Source: Streptomyces sp. NBC_01255
GTDB taxonomy: Bacteria > Actinomycetota > Actinomycetes > Streptomycetales > Streptomycetaceae
Assembly (NCBI RefSeq): GCF_036226445.1
Contig: NZ_CP108474.1
Coordinates: 310,001 to 374,000, forward strand
Direction of reading: 5' to 3'
Length of the DNA stretch: 64,000 nucleotides
Shown: positions 10,447-19,115 of the stretch, piece by piece
How the letters are laid out: each line of letters starts with the position of its first letter
Position numbering within the stretch: the first letter of the stretch is position 1
Made by a program: the position numbers and the translations under genes
The notes under the pieces: model-generated
Told to the model about the DNA's origin: nothing
The model's input: only the letters and a program-made list of their open reading frames with translations
Databases searched by the model: none

Positions 10447-13416
10447 TCAGGAACGGGCCATGAGGGCGGCGAGACCCGCACGTGTGGCGACGTCGGTCTT
10501 GCGGAACACCCGGGAGAGGTGGGTCTCGACGGTCCGCGGACTGAGGTAGAGCCTGGTGGCGACCGCCTGGTTGGTGAGGCCCTCGGCCACCAGTTCGGCG
10601 ATCTCCCGCTCGCGTGCCGTCAGGGAGGCCAGCCACGGCGGGGCGGTGGAGGACGTGCGGGGTACGGACGGCCGCGTCATCTCCGCCAGGCCGACCAGCA
10701 GACCCGCGCCTCCACGGGTGGCGAGCCGGTGCCCCTGCTTCCACATGGCCTCGCCACGCGCTCCGAACCCGGCGGCCGTCATGACCGGGGCCGCGAGCAG
10801 CAGTGACCGCGCCTCCCAGAACACCGCACCAGACCGTGCGCATTCCGCCGCTGCCTCGGAGAGCAGCGTTGCCGCCCTGCCGGCGTCGCCGTGGTGCAGT
10901 GCGAGTTGTGCCGCGCTCCGCATCGCGGAGGCGCGTTGCACGGGCAGGCCGAGCTGCTCCGCTTCCGTGCGGGCCCGCTCGGACCATGCGGACGCGGACG
11001 GGACGTCCCCTGTGAAGAGGGCCGCCGTGACGAGAAGTTCCGACAGGAGGGGGCGCATCGAGGGTTGCAGGCCACGCAGGTCGTCTCCCCCGGCCCGGAG
11101 GAGAGCGTCCCGGGCGCGGTGCGGGTCGCCGCCGGTGAGCGCCGCGTAGCCGAGCATGCACCAGGCCATGGAGGCCCGCCAGTTGTCGCTCGGTCCCATG
11201 GTCGCAACGGCCTCCTCCGCGGCCGCCAGTGCCTCCGGATCGCCGGGCGCGGACGCCGCGACGCGCACCTGGGCCTTGTTGGCCAGGACGAAGGCGAGCA
11301 GTTCACCGCTGCCGATTCCGCGGGCGATGTCCTCGGCCTCGTCCGCCAGTTCCCAGGCCGACTGCAGTCGGCAGGTCTGGATCCCTACGTGTGCCTTGCA
11401 CAGCAGCAGGAGCGGCAGGAGGTAGATCTGCCCGCTGCGCCGGGCGATGCTGAGGCCGCGGTCGGCGTGGCGTTCCGCATCGATGAAGCGGCCCAGGAAG
11501 GCCTCCGCCCATCCCAGTCTGCCCAGTGGTTCGCACAGTGCCGTGAGGTCGTCGTCGGGCAGACCGTCCAGCAGGCAGGCTGCCTGCGCCGCGTACGCGC
11601 TCGCCGCGGCCACGTCGCCCTCGTAGGCCTCGCCGAACGCGGCGACCGCCAGTGCCCCCGCCTCGCCGAGTTCGTTGCCGAGGACGCGCGCGTCGGCGAG
11701 GGTCCGTGCGACTTCGCCCCGCATCTGCGGATAGGAGGCTTTGTGCGGTGCGGACGAGCAAAGTTCGAGGCCGATCGACACCCGGTCGGACGGCGACAGC
11801 TCCGGCTGGCGCAACTCGCGGCGCAGCAGCGCGATCGCCTCGGGATATCTTCCGAGGTGCCGTTCCGTCAAGGCGCACAGCACGACGGCCGACGTCCTGA
11901 CGCCGGTCTCGTCGGGACCGGCCGTGCTGATCACTTTGTGCAACAGGTCGCGGCTCTCCCGCAGCCCGCCGGAGACCCCGAGTGCTCGTGCGCGCCGCAG
12001 CAACAGATCGCGTCGCTCGACGGTGTATTCGGCCGTGTCGGGCAGCAGTCCGAGTGCGGCCTGGAGCCAGTGTGCGCAGCTCGTCGGAGCCGTCGACGCG
12101 GTCTGCTCAGCCGCCTGCCTCAGTACGGCGTACGCCTGCGGATCCCACGTGGTCACCGACCGTTCGATGTGCCGGGCCTGCTCGACGGCCGGTGCGCCGG
12201 TGCGGGCCAGCTCTGCGGCGGCGGCGCGATGGATCTCGACGCGCCGCCGAACCGCGGTGGACTCGTGGACCAGGGTCCGGATCACCGGGTGGCGCAGCAC
12301 CATGCGGCCGCCTGGGCCCGGCCGCACGAGGTCACGTCGCGCCAGCGTATCCAGATCGTCGTCGAGCTCGGCATCGGTACGGCCGGTCACCGTACGGATC
12401 ACCGGGGACACGGCGTGATCGCCGAGCACGGCGATCACCTCCAGGGTCCGGTGCTGCGACGGGGTCAGCGGGGCCAGCTCGTTAAGCAGCAGCGCTCCGA
12501 GCCCGGTGGGCAGTTCGCCGAGGCTGATCTCGGCGAAGGCCGAGGAGGACGTAGGGCGACGCGCGGCGTCCTCGCGGTGTGCGTGCAGGAGGGAGAGGAA
12601 GTAGAGCGGGTTGCCCTCTCCTGCGGCATGCAGTTGCGCGGCCCGGTCGCGCGGCAGATCGGGGGCGAGCCCTTCGACGCATTCCTGTTCCGAGAGCGGC
12701 GCCAGACCGATCCGGAGGACCGCTCCGGTGCCGGCTTCACGGGTGAGCGCCGCGGTGAGCGCGGTCGGCGTCTGCCGGTCGCGGCGGGCGACGACGAGGA
12801 CGACCGGGCCGGGTACGGGATGCCGGACGAGATGGTCCAGGAGCTCCAGGGAAGCCGGGTCCGCCCAGTGCACGTCGTCCAGCGCCACCACCAGGCCGCC
12901 CGCCCGGCCGAGTTGTGCCATCAGCCCTGCCACCGACCGGTGGAGACCGAAGCGGTCGGCGGTGGCGGGCACCGGCCCGGGGGACGGCCCGGCGCCACGG
13001 CCGCCGAGGACACGGGAGACCGCGTCCAGCAGGTCGGGGGCATGCGGGGGACGGTGGTCCAGATCGGCGAACGCGTCGGCGAACGGATGGAACGGGAGGT
13101 GCCGCTCGTACTCCGCCGCGCGGCCGCGCAACACCGTCATCCCCCGTCGCCGTGCGTGCAGGCAGAACTCCGCCATCAGCCGGCTCTTGCCGATCCCTGC
13201 CGCGCCGGTGATGTCGACGAAGGACGGGGTCCCATGGCCCAGCCGGTCGATCACCGTGTCGAGCAGCCGTAGTTCGGCCGTGCGGCCGACGAGGGGGCTC
13301 CCGCTGTCGTGATGTGTGGCCGCGTCTTCCGATGTTCCGACGTGTGTGATCCCTCTACCGAACTCCACGGCATTGTCTATCACGCCGAACGGAAGAACGT
13401 TCGAGAGTCGACCCAC
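10447..13416 (-). CDS. LAL-family LuxR transcriptional regulator with ATPase domain
   Basis: 989 residues, typical of large ATP-binding LuxR (LAL) regulators. GTG 13416 has AGGA 8 nt upstream. The N-terminal AAA/NACHT-type ATPase has Walker A in GAAGIGKSRL (about 70) and Walker B in VVALDDVHWAD. The middle is a long helical TPR-like region. The C-terminal LuxR helix-turn-helix reads LTAREREIAELVAEGLTNQAVATRLYLSPRTVE. Family members are pathway-specific activators, often of antibiotic clusters, and sense an unknown ligand. No obvious target operon is adjacent, so its regulon is not visible here. Confidence 0.9.
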   Translation of the reverse strand: MGRLSNVLPFGVIDNAVEFGRGITHVGTSEDAATHHDSGSPLVGRTAELRLLDTVIDRLGHGTPSFVDITGAAGIGKSRLMAEFCLHARRRGMTVLRGRAAEYERHLPFHPFADAFADLDHRPPHAPDLLDAVSRVLGGRGAGPSPGPVPATADRFGLHRSVAGLMAQLGRAGGLVVALDDVHWADPASLELLDHLVRHPVPGPVVLVVARRDRQTPTALTAALTREAGTGAVLRIGLAPLSEQECVEGLAPDLPRDRAAQLHAAGEGNPLYFLSLLHAHREDAARRPTSSSAFAEISLGELPTGLGALLLNELAPLTPSQHRTLEVIAVLGDHAVSPVIRTVTGRTDAELDDDLDTLARRDLVRPGPGGRMVLRHPVIRTLVHESTAVRRRVEIHRAAAAELARTGAPAVEQARHIERSVTTWDPQAYAVLRQAAEQTASTAPTSCAHWLQAALGLLPDTAEYTVERRDLLLRRARALGVSGGLRESRDLLHKVISTAGPDETGVRTSAVVLCALTERHLGRYPEAIALLRRELRQPELSPSDRVSIGLELCSSAPHKASYPQMRGEVARTLADARVLGNELGEAGALAVAAFGEAYEGDVAAASAYAAQAACLLDGLPDDDLTALCEPLGRLGWAEAFLGRFIDAERHADRGLSIARRSGQIYLLPLLLLCKAHVGIQTCRLQSAWELADEAEDIARGIGSGELLAFVLANKAQVRVAASAPGDPEALAAAEEAVATMGPSDNWRASMAWCMLGYAALTGGDPHRARDALLRAGGDDLRGLQPSMRPLLSELLVTAALFTGDVPSASAWSERARTEAEQLGLPVQRASAMRSAAQLALHHGDAGRAATLLSEAAAECARSGAVFWEARSLLLAAPVMTAAGFGARGEAMWKQGHRLATRGGAGLLVGLAEMTRPSVPRTSSTAPPWLASLTAREREIAELVAEGLTNQAVATRLYLSPRTVETHLSRVFRKTDVATRAGLAALMARS

Positions 13417-13471
13417 CCACTGAGTCCTGCGCTTCCACTGAGGACCCGAGGCAGTGCGGCCCTCCGTCGCC

Positions 13472-14029
13472 TCAGCCGAACCAGTCGACCAAGGCGATGG
13501 CTATCGAAACGATGATGCCCACCAGGACTCCGAGGACGAGTGCGGCGACCTCGGCGGCGATGAAGACCAGGACGTAGTCGCCGTTGTGGCTGAACGTGCC
13601 GTCCCGCGCACCGGCGCGGAACGACAGCGACAGGGCGAGGAACGGTCCGAGGATGAGCCCGGTGACGGTGACCCACGTACCCAGCGCGTAGCCCGACAGC
13701 TCGTGGGCTCTGCCCCTCGCCATCCGCACCTCCACGGTGCTGCCTGGCTTGTGCGACGTGGCAGCCTTGTCCAGCGTGACCTGACGTCGGGGCTCGCCCG
13801 CACGCGGTGTGTACGTGCCTGTGCAGTTGGTGCCGTCCGAATACCCCTGCGCGTCGGTGGCCTCGTAGCACGAGCTGATCCTCATGACGCCGTCCACGGG
13901 GCCGAACCCCAGAACGGCCGCCAGGTGGGGGCCCGGAAACAGCCAGATCAGCCACCCGGCGACCGCGAGACTGACCACCGCTCCGGTCCGTCCCACCCTC
14001 CGCTCCCATGTCCCCGCCGTTCGCGCCAC
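13472..14029 (-). CDS. Membrane protein of unknown function
   Basis: 185 residues from GTG 14029, with AGGAGG 9 nt upstream. It has an N-terminal membrane segment (VVSLAVAGWLIWLF) and a middle extracytoplasmic part of about 80 residues with paired cysteines (SSCYE, TNCTG). Two further membrane segments follow (YALGTWVTVTGLILGPFLAL and VFIAAEVAALVLGVLVGIIV). I do not recognise the family. It lies downstream of the LAL regulator promoter on the same strand order, with no sign of an operon. Confidence 0.65.
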   Translation of the reverse strand: MARTAGTWERRVGRTGAVVSLAVAGWLIWLFPGPHLAAVLGFGPVDGVMRISSCYEATDAQGYSDGTNCTGTYTPRAGEPRRQVTLDKAATSHKPGSTVEVRMARGRAHELSGYALGTWVTVTGLILGPFLALSLSFRAGARDGTFSHNGDYVLVFIAAEVAALVLGVLVGIIVSIAIALVDWFG

Positions 14030-14327
14030 ACCGCCCGCCCTCCTGGAAGGCGGCCGCCACGCGGACCGCCTGTGATGTGTACGGCTCACCGAACCGACAC
14101 GACTCTCCCGCCCGTCGCGGTTCCGCGAGTCCGTGGTTTCCCTGACATGCCCTACGTAATTCAGAGTGCGTGCGGTCGGCCAGCCGGCCACTACGTAGCG
14201 AAGTACGTGGTTCCACCGACGCCCTCGTCAACGGATCCTGCGAGCATCGGCCCCGTGTCGCAGCACAGCCACGTGCCCTTCGCTGCCGGCAGTCGAATGC
14301 TTCCCCCGTCGAACAAGAGGTACCTCC

Positions 14328-15032
14328 GTGTCACACCGCGTTCTCGCTTCCACCATCCTCGGAGTGGTCCTGACGCTGTCGCTCGCCGCTTGCGGATCAA
14401 CGGCGGACAAGGACCCGGCCGTCCCGGGCTCGACGGCCGCGGGCAGCGTGGCCGACGGGCGCGCCGCAGACGGAGGCGCGTCAGGGGATTGCCCCGACAA
14501 GCACGCGGCCACCGTGCAGGACGACAAATTCGGAGGGACTGCGGACATCGACCTGTGTGCGCGTCCCGAAGTGCACCGGACAGCCGTCAAGGCGGCCTGG
14601 GCCAGCGTGTACACCAGGCCCACCGTGAGCCCGCCCCTCAACATGATGCCGGTCTCCTGCACGGGCGAGTCCGAGGACAGCTGCAAGGTGACCAAGGTCA
14701 GTGGCACCGAACTGTGCAATCAGGCGAAGCCGAATTGCCACCCGCGGCGCGGCGAACAAGTACCCGTGCTCTGTTCCGCCGTGGACAAGCTGAACTCCGA
14801 CAGGCTGTACTACGGCGTGCTCCTCGACAGCAAGCGCCTGCTGGCCATGGGGACGGACAATGACCGCGGCTACACCAAGGACTTCACCGACAAGGGCGAC
14901 ATCCCCGTGGGTTATGTGGATGCCGGGCGACTGGAGACGGTGCAGGCCGAACTGCCCGCCTGTGACGGCACCCTGCTCCACGGCTGGGGAGCCCGCTCCC
15001 TCGGACGGATGCAGGGTCTTCCCATCGACTGA
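14328..15032 (+). CDS. Secreted lipoprotein of unknown function
   Basis: 234 residues. GTG 14328 is preceded by AAGAGGT at suitable distance. There is a signal peptide with a type II lipobox (SLAACG, Cys about 22), then an Ala/Asp/Gly linker. The mature domain has about seven further cysteines, suggesting disulfides and surface display. I recognise no catalytic motif. The 298 bp upstream hold only its promoter and that of the divergent membrane protein. Confidence 0.7.
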   Translation: MSHRVLASTILGVVLTLSLAACGSTADKDPAVPGSTAAGSVADGRAADGGASGDCPDKHAATVQDDKFGGTADIDLCARPEVHRTAVKAAWASVYTRPTVSPPLNMMPVSCTGESEDSCKVTKVSGTELCNQAKPNCHPRRGEQVPVLCSAVDKLNSDRLYYGVLLDSKRLLAMGTDNDRGYTKDFTDKGDIPVGYVDAGRLETVQAELPACDGTLLHGWGARSLGRMQGLPID

Positions 15033-15523
15033 TTCCCCGTCGTGACCACCTTGCTCCGGGCCCGAGCCGATGGTGGACGCGCTGCTGGTCGAGCCCTTGG
15101 CGCCGGTCGCGAGTTCCCGGTCGGCTTCTCGCCACAACGGGACGGCTCGCGCGGCCGTCGCAGGGCCTTGGCCCGCCTGCTCACTCGGTACGGCCGGGCA
15201 CCGCCCCTACAGTCGTGGCCGCCTCGGAGCCACCCGAGGAACGACAGCCGCACATGGCGCTCCAGGTTGTCCCGGTGCCTGGACCTCATGGCCTCGATGC
15301 ACGCGGCGCGTGCGGCGGCGGGCCGATCTCGGGGATACGCCCGCCCCAGGTTCATGCCGTCGTCGCTCTGGACGTTGCCCCACTCGTAGTCGTGCCACAG
15401 ATCCCGCTCGGGCTGGTGGACGTAGGTCTTCCACAGGCCCACAGCCGTGCTGACATCGCCTGGCTGCAGATAGTTGCGGGTGCGCTCGAGACGGGTGATC
15501 TCGGACAGTGCACGCAAAGACAT
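14912..15523 (-). CDS. Hypothetical protein, C-terminal part doubtful
   Basis: ATG 15523 with AGGT 8 nt upstream opens a frame whose first about 110 residues look protein-like (MSLRALSEITRLERTRNY, then a W-rich stretch and a helical ARAACIEAMRSRHR). Beyond about residue 115 the frame becomes Arg/Pro-rich and runs antisense into the lipoprotein gene. A frameshift or lost stop near 15190 is therefore likely. No family recognised. Confidence 0.35.
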   Translation of the reverse strand: MSLRALSEITRLERTRNYLQPGDVSTAVGLWKTYVHQPERDLWHDYEWGNVQSDDGMNLGRAYPRDRPAAARAACIEAMRSRHRDNLERHVRLSFLGWLRGGHDCRGGARPYRVSRRAKALRRPREPSRCGEKPTGNSRPAPRARPAARPPSARARSKVVTTGNQSMGRPCIRPRERAPQPWSRVPSQAGSSACTVSSRPAST

Positions 15524-15591
15524 GTCAGCGCGACCTGAGAGCATCGCAGTGGGCGAGACCGGAAGTGGCTCGCGAAGGGGGAGTGTGGGCG

Positions 15592-16017
15592 ATGAGCTGG
15601 TGGCTGTGGGCTCTTCTGGGCGTCGCGGTCGTGGTCGTGGCGCGGCTGACGTGGAGGATCGTCCACAAGCGTGGGTTGTGGGACACCAGAACCATGGGGC
15701 TCGGCTTCGGGCGCGATGAGCACGGTGGTGTGGTCTTTCTCGACACGGCCAACAACTGGGCAGACAGCACCGCGGGCTACGACCGGGACATCGCTCGCGA
15801 GGTGGATTTCCGGGGACCGAACCCGCTCCCGTCCAACCGTCCACCGGGGACGGCACCGGGTGAAGGCGACTGGGGCAATTGGTGGCTGGACCGCATCAGG
15901 TATCTCCGGGAGGACCACGTCCAGAACTCGGAGAAGCACATCGTGTACATCATCCAAGCCCGACGGCTCGCTGGGCTGCCCGAGTTGGAGGCGACGGACG
16001 ACACAGGTTCAGGGTGA
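15592..16017 (+). CDS. Small membrane-anchored protein
   Basis: 141 residues. ATG 15592 has GGGGGAG 8 nt upstream. An N-terminal membrane helix (WWLWALLGVAVVVVARL) is followed by a soluble domain of about 115 residues rich in Trp, Asp and Asn. No family recognised. It is divergent from the hypothetical gene ending at 14912 and is followed at once by transposase debris, so it sits at a rearranged edge. Confidence 0.6.
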   Translation: MSWWLWALLGVAVVVVARLTWRIVHKRGLWDTRTMGLGFGRDEHGGVVFLDTANNWADSTAGYDRDIAREVDFRGPNPLPSNRPPGTAPGEGDWGNWWLDRIRYLREDHVQNSEKHIVYIIQARRLAGLPELEATDDTGSG

Positions 16018-16019
16018 CG

Positions 16020-16365
16020 CCCAAGGCTTGAGCAAGCCCGATGTGATGAAAGCCGTCCACCGCCGCGGCCACGGAGGGCTCTTCGCCGGTGTGGCCCCTG
16101 GCCGGGTCGACACCAATCGGCTGCGGCTCGCGCTGGCATCGGGTTCGCTGCCTCGGGCTGCAGACTGCCGGTTTGTCCTGGCCATCGACATCACCTGCTG
16201 GCTGCCCCGTTCCCGGCTGGCCGTACTCGATCACCCGCGCGCTGGAGCCCGGTCGCAGTTTGTGCACCGCACTCCTGAACGCGCTCCACCTGGCACCCGG
16301 GGACGAACCGCCACCGTCGTCGCTGCCGGGCAGCTGCGCGAAGTGCTCGGGCGGCTCATCGCGGC
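16020..16365 (+). pseudogene. Transposase remnant (IS701-like/NF041680 type)
   Basis: One frame encodes GLFAGVAPGRVDTNRLRLAL and then LPRAADCRFVLAIDITCWL. A second frame continues with PGWPYSITRALEPGRSL and ends near the block AAGQLREVLGRLIAAGLK. These are consecutive blocks of one Streptomyces DDE transposase, separated by a frameshift and an internal deletion. Both ends are missing. Confidence 0.6.
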
Positions 16366-16620
16366 GGGGCTGAAGCTTCACGCCGCCTACGCCTCGTGGG
16401 CAAACCCGATCGAGGTGCACTTCGGACCGCGCGACAGTTCGCCAACTCCAACCACCCCAACCACCCAGTGCAGGCCCGGGCCCTGCCCGCCTACCTGCGC
16501 TGGCGCAACGCCAACGCCTGTCACCCCGACATACTCGCCGCACGACGCCGAGAACAGGCACGCTTCCGCAGCGAGAATGGCATCCACTGGGGAGGACGCC
16601 CCGTCCTCGAGACGCGGCCT
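16366..16620 (+). pseudogene. IS630-family transposase C-terminal remnant
   Basis: The first frame gives YASWANPIEVHFGP and the next SNHPNHPVQARALPAYLRWR, followed by NGIHWGGRPV. This is the end of IS630-type transposases (the DDE Glu region and tail), broken by a frameshift. It is fused directly to the preceding transposase remnant, so two mobile elements have collapsed together here. Confidence 0.65.
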
Positions 16621-16662
16621 GAGTCGTCCCGCGCATGCGGCGCACCGCACACGTTTCCCGGA

Positions 16663-17145
16663 TCACCGCCTCGAGTTGCGGCCATCGCTGTCGAGGTCTT
16701 CGTCGAGTTCGGCGCGCAGCCGGCTACGGGTGCCCACCAGAATCCGCCCGAGCATGTTCTTGCCGGTCCCGGTCCGGCCTCGACCCCAGTAGTGATCGGT
16801 GGTGGTGTCCTCGACGATCTCTTCGTCACCGGTGGACAGCAGAATGTCACGGATATCGGCATGCGCGCGGAACTTGGTTGCCACCGCACGGCGCATCACG
16901 TCGTCCTTGACCCGCTCCCAGTCCCTCCGTAGAGGTCTGGACGAGTCACGGCCCAGCTCCGCTGCCCGCAGCGGCGTGCGAGCACGCCGGATGAGATCCG
17001 CGTGGCGAGTGCCCTTGAACTTCTGCGCCTGGAAGTAGTGCTCCGAGGTTGGCCACCAGATCCCGTCGAGGCCGAAGCCATGATCAGAAAAGTTCGAGAA
17101 GCATCCGTAAGGGACTTCGCCGGCGCCGTAGAAGTAGATCGTCAT
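16663..17145 (-). CDS. NADAR-family protein (YbiA-like)
   Basis: 160 residues, a normal size for the family. ATG 17145 has GAGG 7 nt upstream. The NADAR signatures are visible: GCFSNFS near the start, WWPTSEHYFQAQKF, and DHYWGRGRTGTGKNMLGRIL at the end. The family acts on N-glycosidic bonds in ADP-ribose or riboflavin-precursor type compounds, and some members reverse ADP-ribosylation in toxin-antitoxin or phage-defence settings. Here it stands alone in a mosaic region beside transposase debris. A defence role is possible but not shown. Confidence 0.85.
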   Translation of the reverse strand: MTIYFYGAGEVPYGCFSNFSDHGFGLDGIWWPTSEHYFQAQKFKGTRHADLIRRARTPLRAAELGRDSSRPLRRDWERVKDDVMRRAVATKFRAHADIRDILLSTGDEEIVEDTTTDHYWGRGRTGTGKNMLGRILVGTRSRLRAELDEDLDSDGRNSRR

Positions 17146-17456
17146 GGGAAACCTCGCGGAAGTTGCTGAAACCCGCACCGTGTCAGGCATGCCCACACCC
17201 CCACAACGAGTTTTCTTCGCCAAACCCGGTTCTTCACCGCAGATCTCAAACGCGCTGTGAGGGTCGTCCGGCTACGGTGGCGCGTACGGTCCTTTGGATG
17301 TGCCGGGCTTGGGGGTCGACGGTGGAGACCACGCGGTCGTGGGCGGTTCCCTTGGTGATGTGCGCCAACGCCCGTCGCGGCCGTCGGAGTCGTCGGCCGG
17401 GCGGAGAAGCCGCCCACCCTGACCCCGCTGGTCTACTGAAAGGTGGCCGACTCCCC
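17146..17456. other. Gene-free stretch
   Basis: 311 bp with only short unconvincing frames. It contains the promoter and RBS of the NADAR gene at its left end. Confidence 0.4.
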
Positions 17457-17822
17457 ATGGACCTGGCACTCGAGGAGATCGACCGTCTCCTCACGGATTA
17501 CATGTACGGGGACGACAGTGCCCTCGACGGCTTGCTTGCGGCAGGTCCGGTGAGTCTTCGTCGGCTCCTCGCCATTCGGGCGGGCCGGGCCGAGCCGGGA
17601 TGGGACATGGAGGAGATCATGCGCCGCGACCGGGACGACTACCGGCGCCCCGGAGAGGCGCAGATACACCTTGCTCGCGCCTTCCCGGACGCCTTCTTCG
17701 ACGCGGCGGAGGACCTCGTGCATGAATGGGCGATCACGGAGACGCGCCCTTGGCGCGGGGCGACCGCCCGGGATCGGGAGCATCAGTCAGTCGTCAAGGG
17801 GGCGCTGAGAAAGCGACGTTGA
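17457..17822 (+). CDS. Small acidic hypothetical protein
   Basis: 121 residues from ATG 17457, with AAGGTGG about 11 nt upstream. It is mostly helical and acidic (LALEEIDRLLTDYMYGDD and MEEIMRRDRDDY) with a basic tail. No family recognised. In-frame upstream sequence is not protein-like, which supports this start. Confidence 0.55.
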   Translation: MDLALEEIDRLLTDYMYGDDSALDGLLAAGPVSLRRLLAIRAGRAEPGWDMEEIMRRDRDDYRRPGEAQIHLARAFPDAFFDAAEDLVHEWAITETRPWRGATARDREHQSVVKGALRKRR

Positions 17823-18000
17823 CCGGCGGGCCGGCTCGGCCGGAGGCTGTGTGGGCTCCGGCCCGGAAGTGGTCCGGGCGCGGCGAGGGACGTAGTAGAT
17901 CAGCACCACACCAGCCGTCTGGCAAAGGGTCGTTCATGAGAATCGCGGAGCGTGGCACTCCTGACCGGAGAGCTACCCCGAAGCCCTTCCGCCCTGCCCA

Positions 18001-18022
18001 GGGGTGTGGCAGGCCACACCCC
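18001..18022. terminator. Stem-loop upstream of the membrane protein gene
   Basis: GGGGTGTGG and CCACACCCC form a perfect 9-bp stem with a CAGG loop. It may end transcription of the gene at 17457 or lie in the leader of the next gene. It overlaps a possible GTG start at 18004, which speaks against that start. Confidence 0.45.
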
Positions 18023-18069
18023 CAAGTGGGTGGCACACCTCAGTGACCAGCACGCACGAGTACGCAACG

Positions 18070-19038
18070 ATGAGCGCTGGAACCGCGCCCTTTCCGCACA
18101 TTCTGGTTCTGGGACCCGGTCGGAATGAGCCCCTCAACCGCGCGGTGTACGCAATCGTTCGAGCCGAAGGAATCTACTTGCGCAGGCTCATATCACCGTC
18201 GAGATCAGCAGTTTTCCCCACACGTGCAGTTTCTGTACTCACCGCCCTCGCTGGCGCTCTCGTCGCAGCTCTCGTCTTCGCGCCTGGCATGCTGGCGACA
18301 CGTGGCCGGGACAGCGGCCTCGCCGATAGGAACAACCTCGTCGATGACCTGTGCGACGCGTTCATCGGATATTGGCATTCCGGGAAAGAGCAGTATTCTC
18401 CGGACTTGGAGAGGGTTGTTGACTACTGGTTCCGATACAACGTGGTCAAGGGTTTGATCGCTTCGGTCCTGCTGATCGTTCTCGTTGCGCTTGGCTCTCT
18501 TCTCTGGAGGACGTTCCTGAGAGATGGAGGACCTGGAAGGGTGAGAAGGATCGCCCTCGTGGCGGCCGGCGTATCTGTCGTGTGGTTCGCGCTGTTCGCT
18601 TTGTGGACGGCGGTGGCCAGTCTCCAGGGTGCGGCAGCGCCCTTCGCTTCGATCCTGCCGCTACTGGGGGACGCCTCCAACGGAGCGCTTGCCGATACGG
18701 TCGACCAAATCAAGCAGCAACTGACTGACTCCACGGGCGGGAGTGAACGAACTCGGCCTGCCCTTGAGGGAATAGTCAGCGACTACGTGCGGTTCCACGT
18801 GGTCCGCGAGATCGCGGCGGTACCTATAGCATTCGCCTTCATGGGTGCAAGCGTGATGTCGTGGAATACGTTTGCACGAAAGGGATCGACTGACAGGCGA
18901 ACGAGGCGCGTATTGGTGTCGTTCGCTGTTTCGTCGACAGTGTTTTCGCTCTTCTTCATTTTGATCTTTGTGGTAAACAGGGCCACCGCAGCAGACCCTA
19001 ATCCAGGACTCCTGAACTTTTTCAACGGCAGCTGGTGA
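18070..19038 (+). CDS. Integral membrane protein of unknown function
   Basis: About 322 residues from ATG 18070 (weak RBS; GTG 18004 rejected because it lies in a stem-loop). Four membrane segments are visible: AVSVLTALAGALVAALVFAP, ASVLLIVLVALGSLLW, IALVAAGVSVVWFALFALW, and near the end VLVSFAVSSTVFSLFFILIF. A soluble loop of about 75 residues separates the third and fourth. The gene is less GC-rich than its neighbours, with many AT-ending codons, consistent with separate acquisition. No family recognised. Confidence 0.6.
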   Translation: MSAGTAPFPHILVLGPGRNEPLNRAVYAIVRAEGIYLRRLISPSRSAVFPTRAVSVLTALAGALVAALVFAPGMLATRGRDSGLADRNNLVDDLCDAFIGYWHSGKEQYSPDLERVVDYWFRYNVVKGLIASVLLIVLVALGSLLWRTFLRDGGPGRVRRIALVAAGVSVVWFALFALWTAVASLQGAAAPFASILPLLGDASNGALADTVDQIKQQLTDSTGGSERTRPALEGIVSDYVRFHVVREIAAVPIAFAFMGASVMSWNTFARKGSTDRRTRRVLVSFAVSSTVFSLFFILIFVVNRATAADPNPGLLNFFNGSW

Positions 19039-19115
19039 TGCACCATCGCAGTCGGTCAGACGCGGGCGGTGAAAATGGCGGCCTTTCCGGGCGGGAGGAA
19101 CATTATGCTGGGGGC

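Noticed and set aside
10891..13272. 793-residue plus-strand frame opposite the LAL regulator gene
   Set aside because: No motif and shadow-type composition; the minus strand encodes Walker and LuxR motifs in order.
14912..15190. C-terminal half of the minus-strand hypothetical frame as real protein
   Set aside because: It is antisense to the lipoprotein gene and has shadow composition; only the part from 15523 to about 15190 looks coding.
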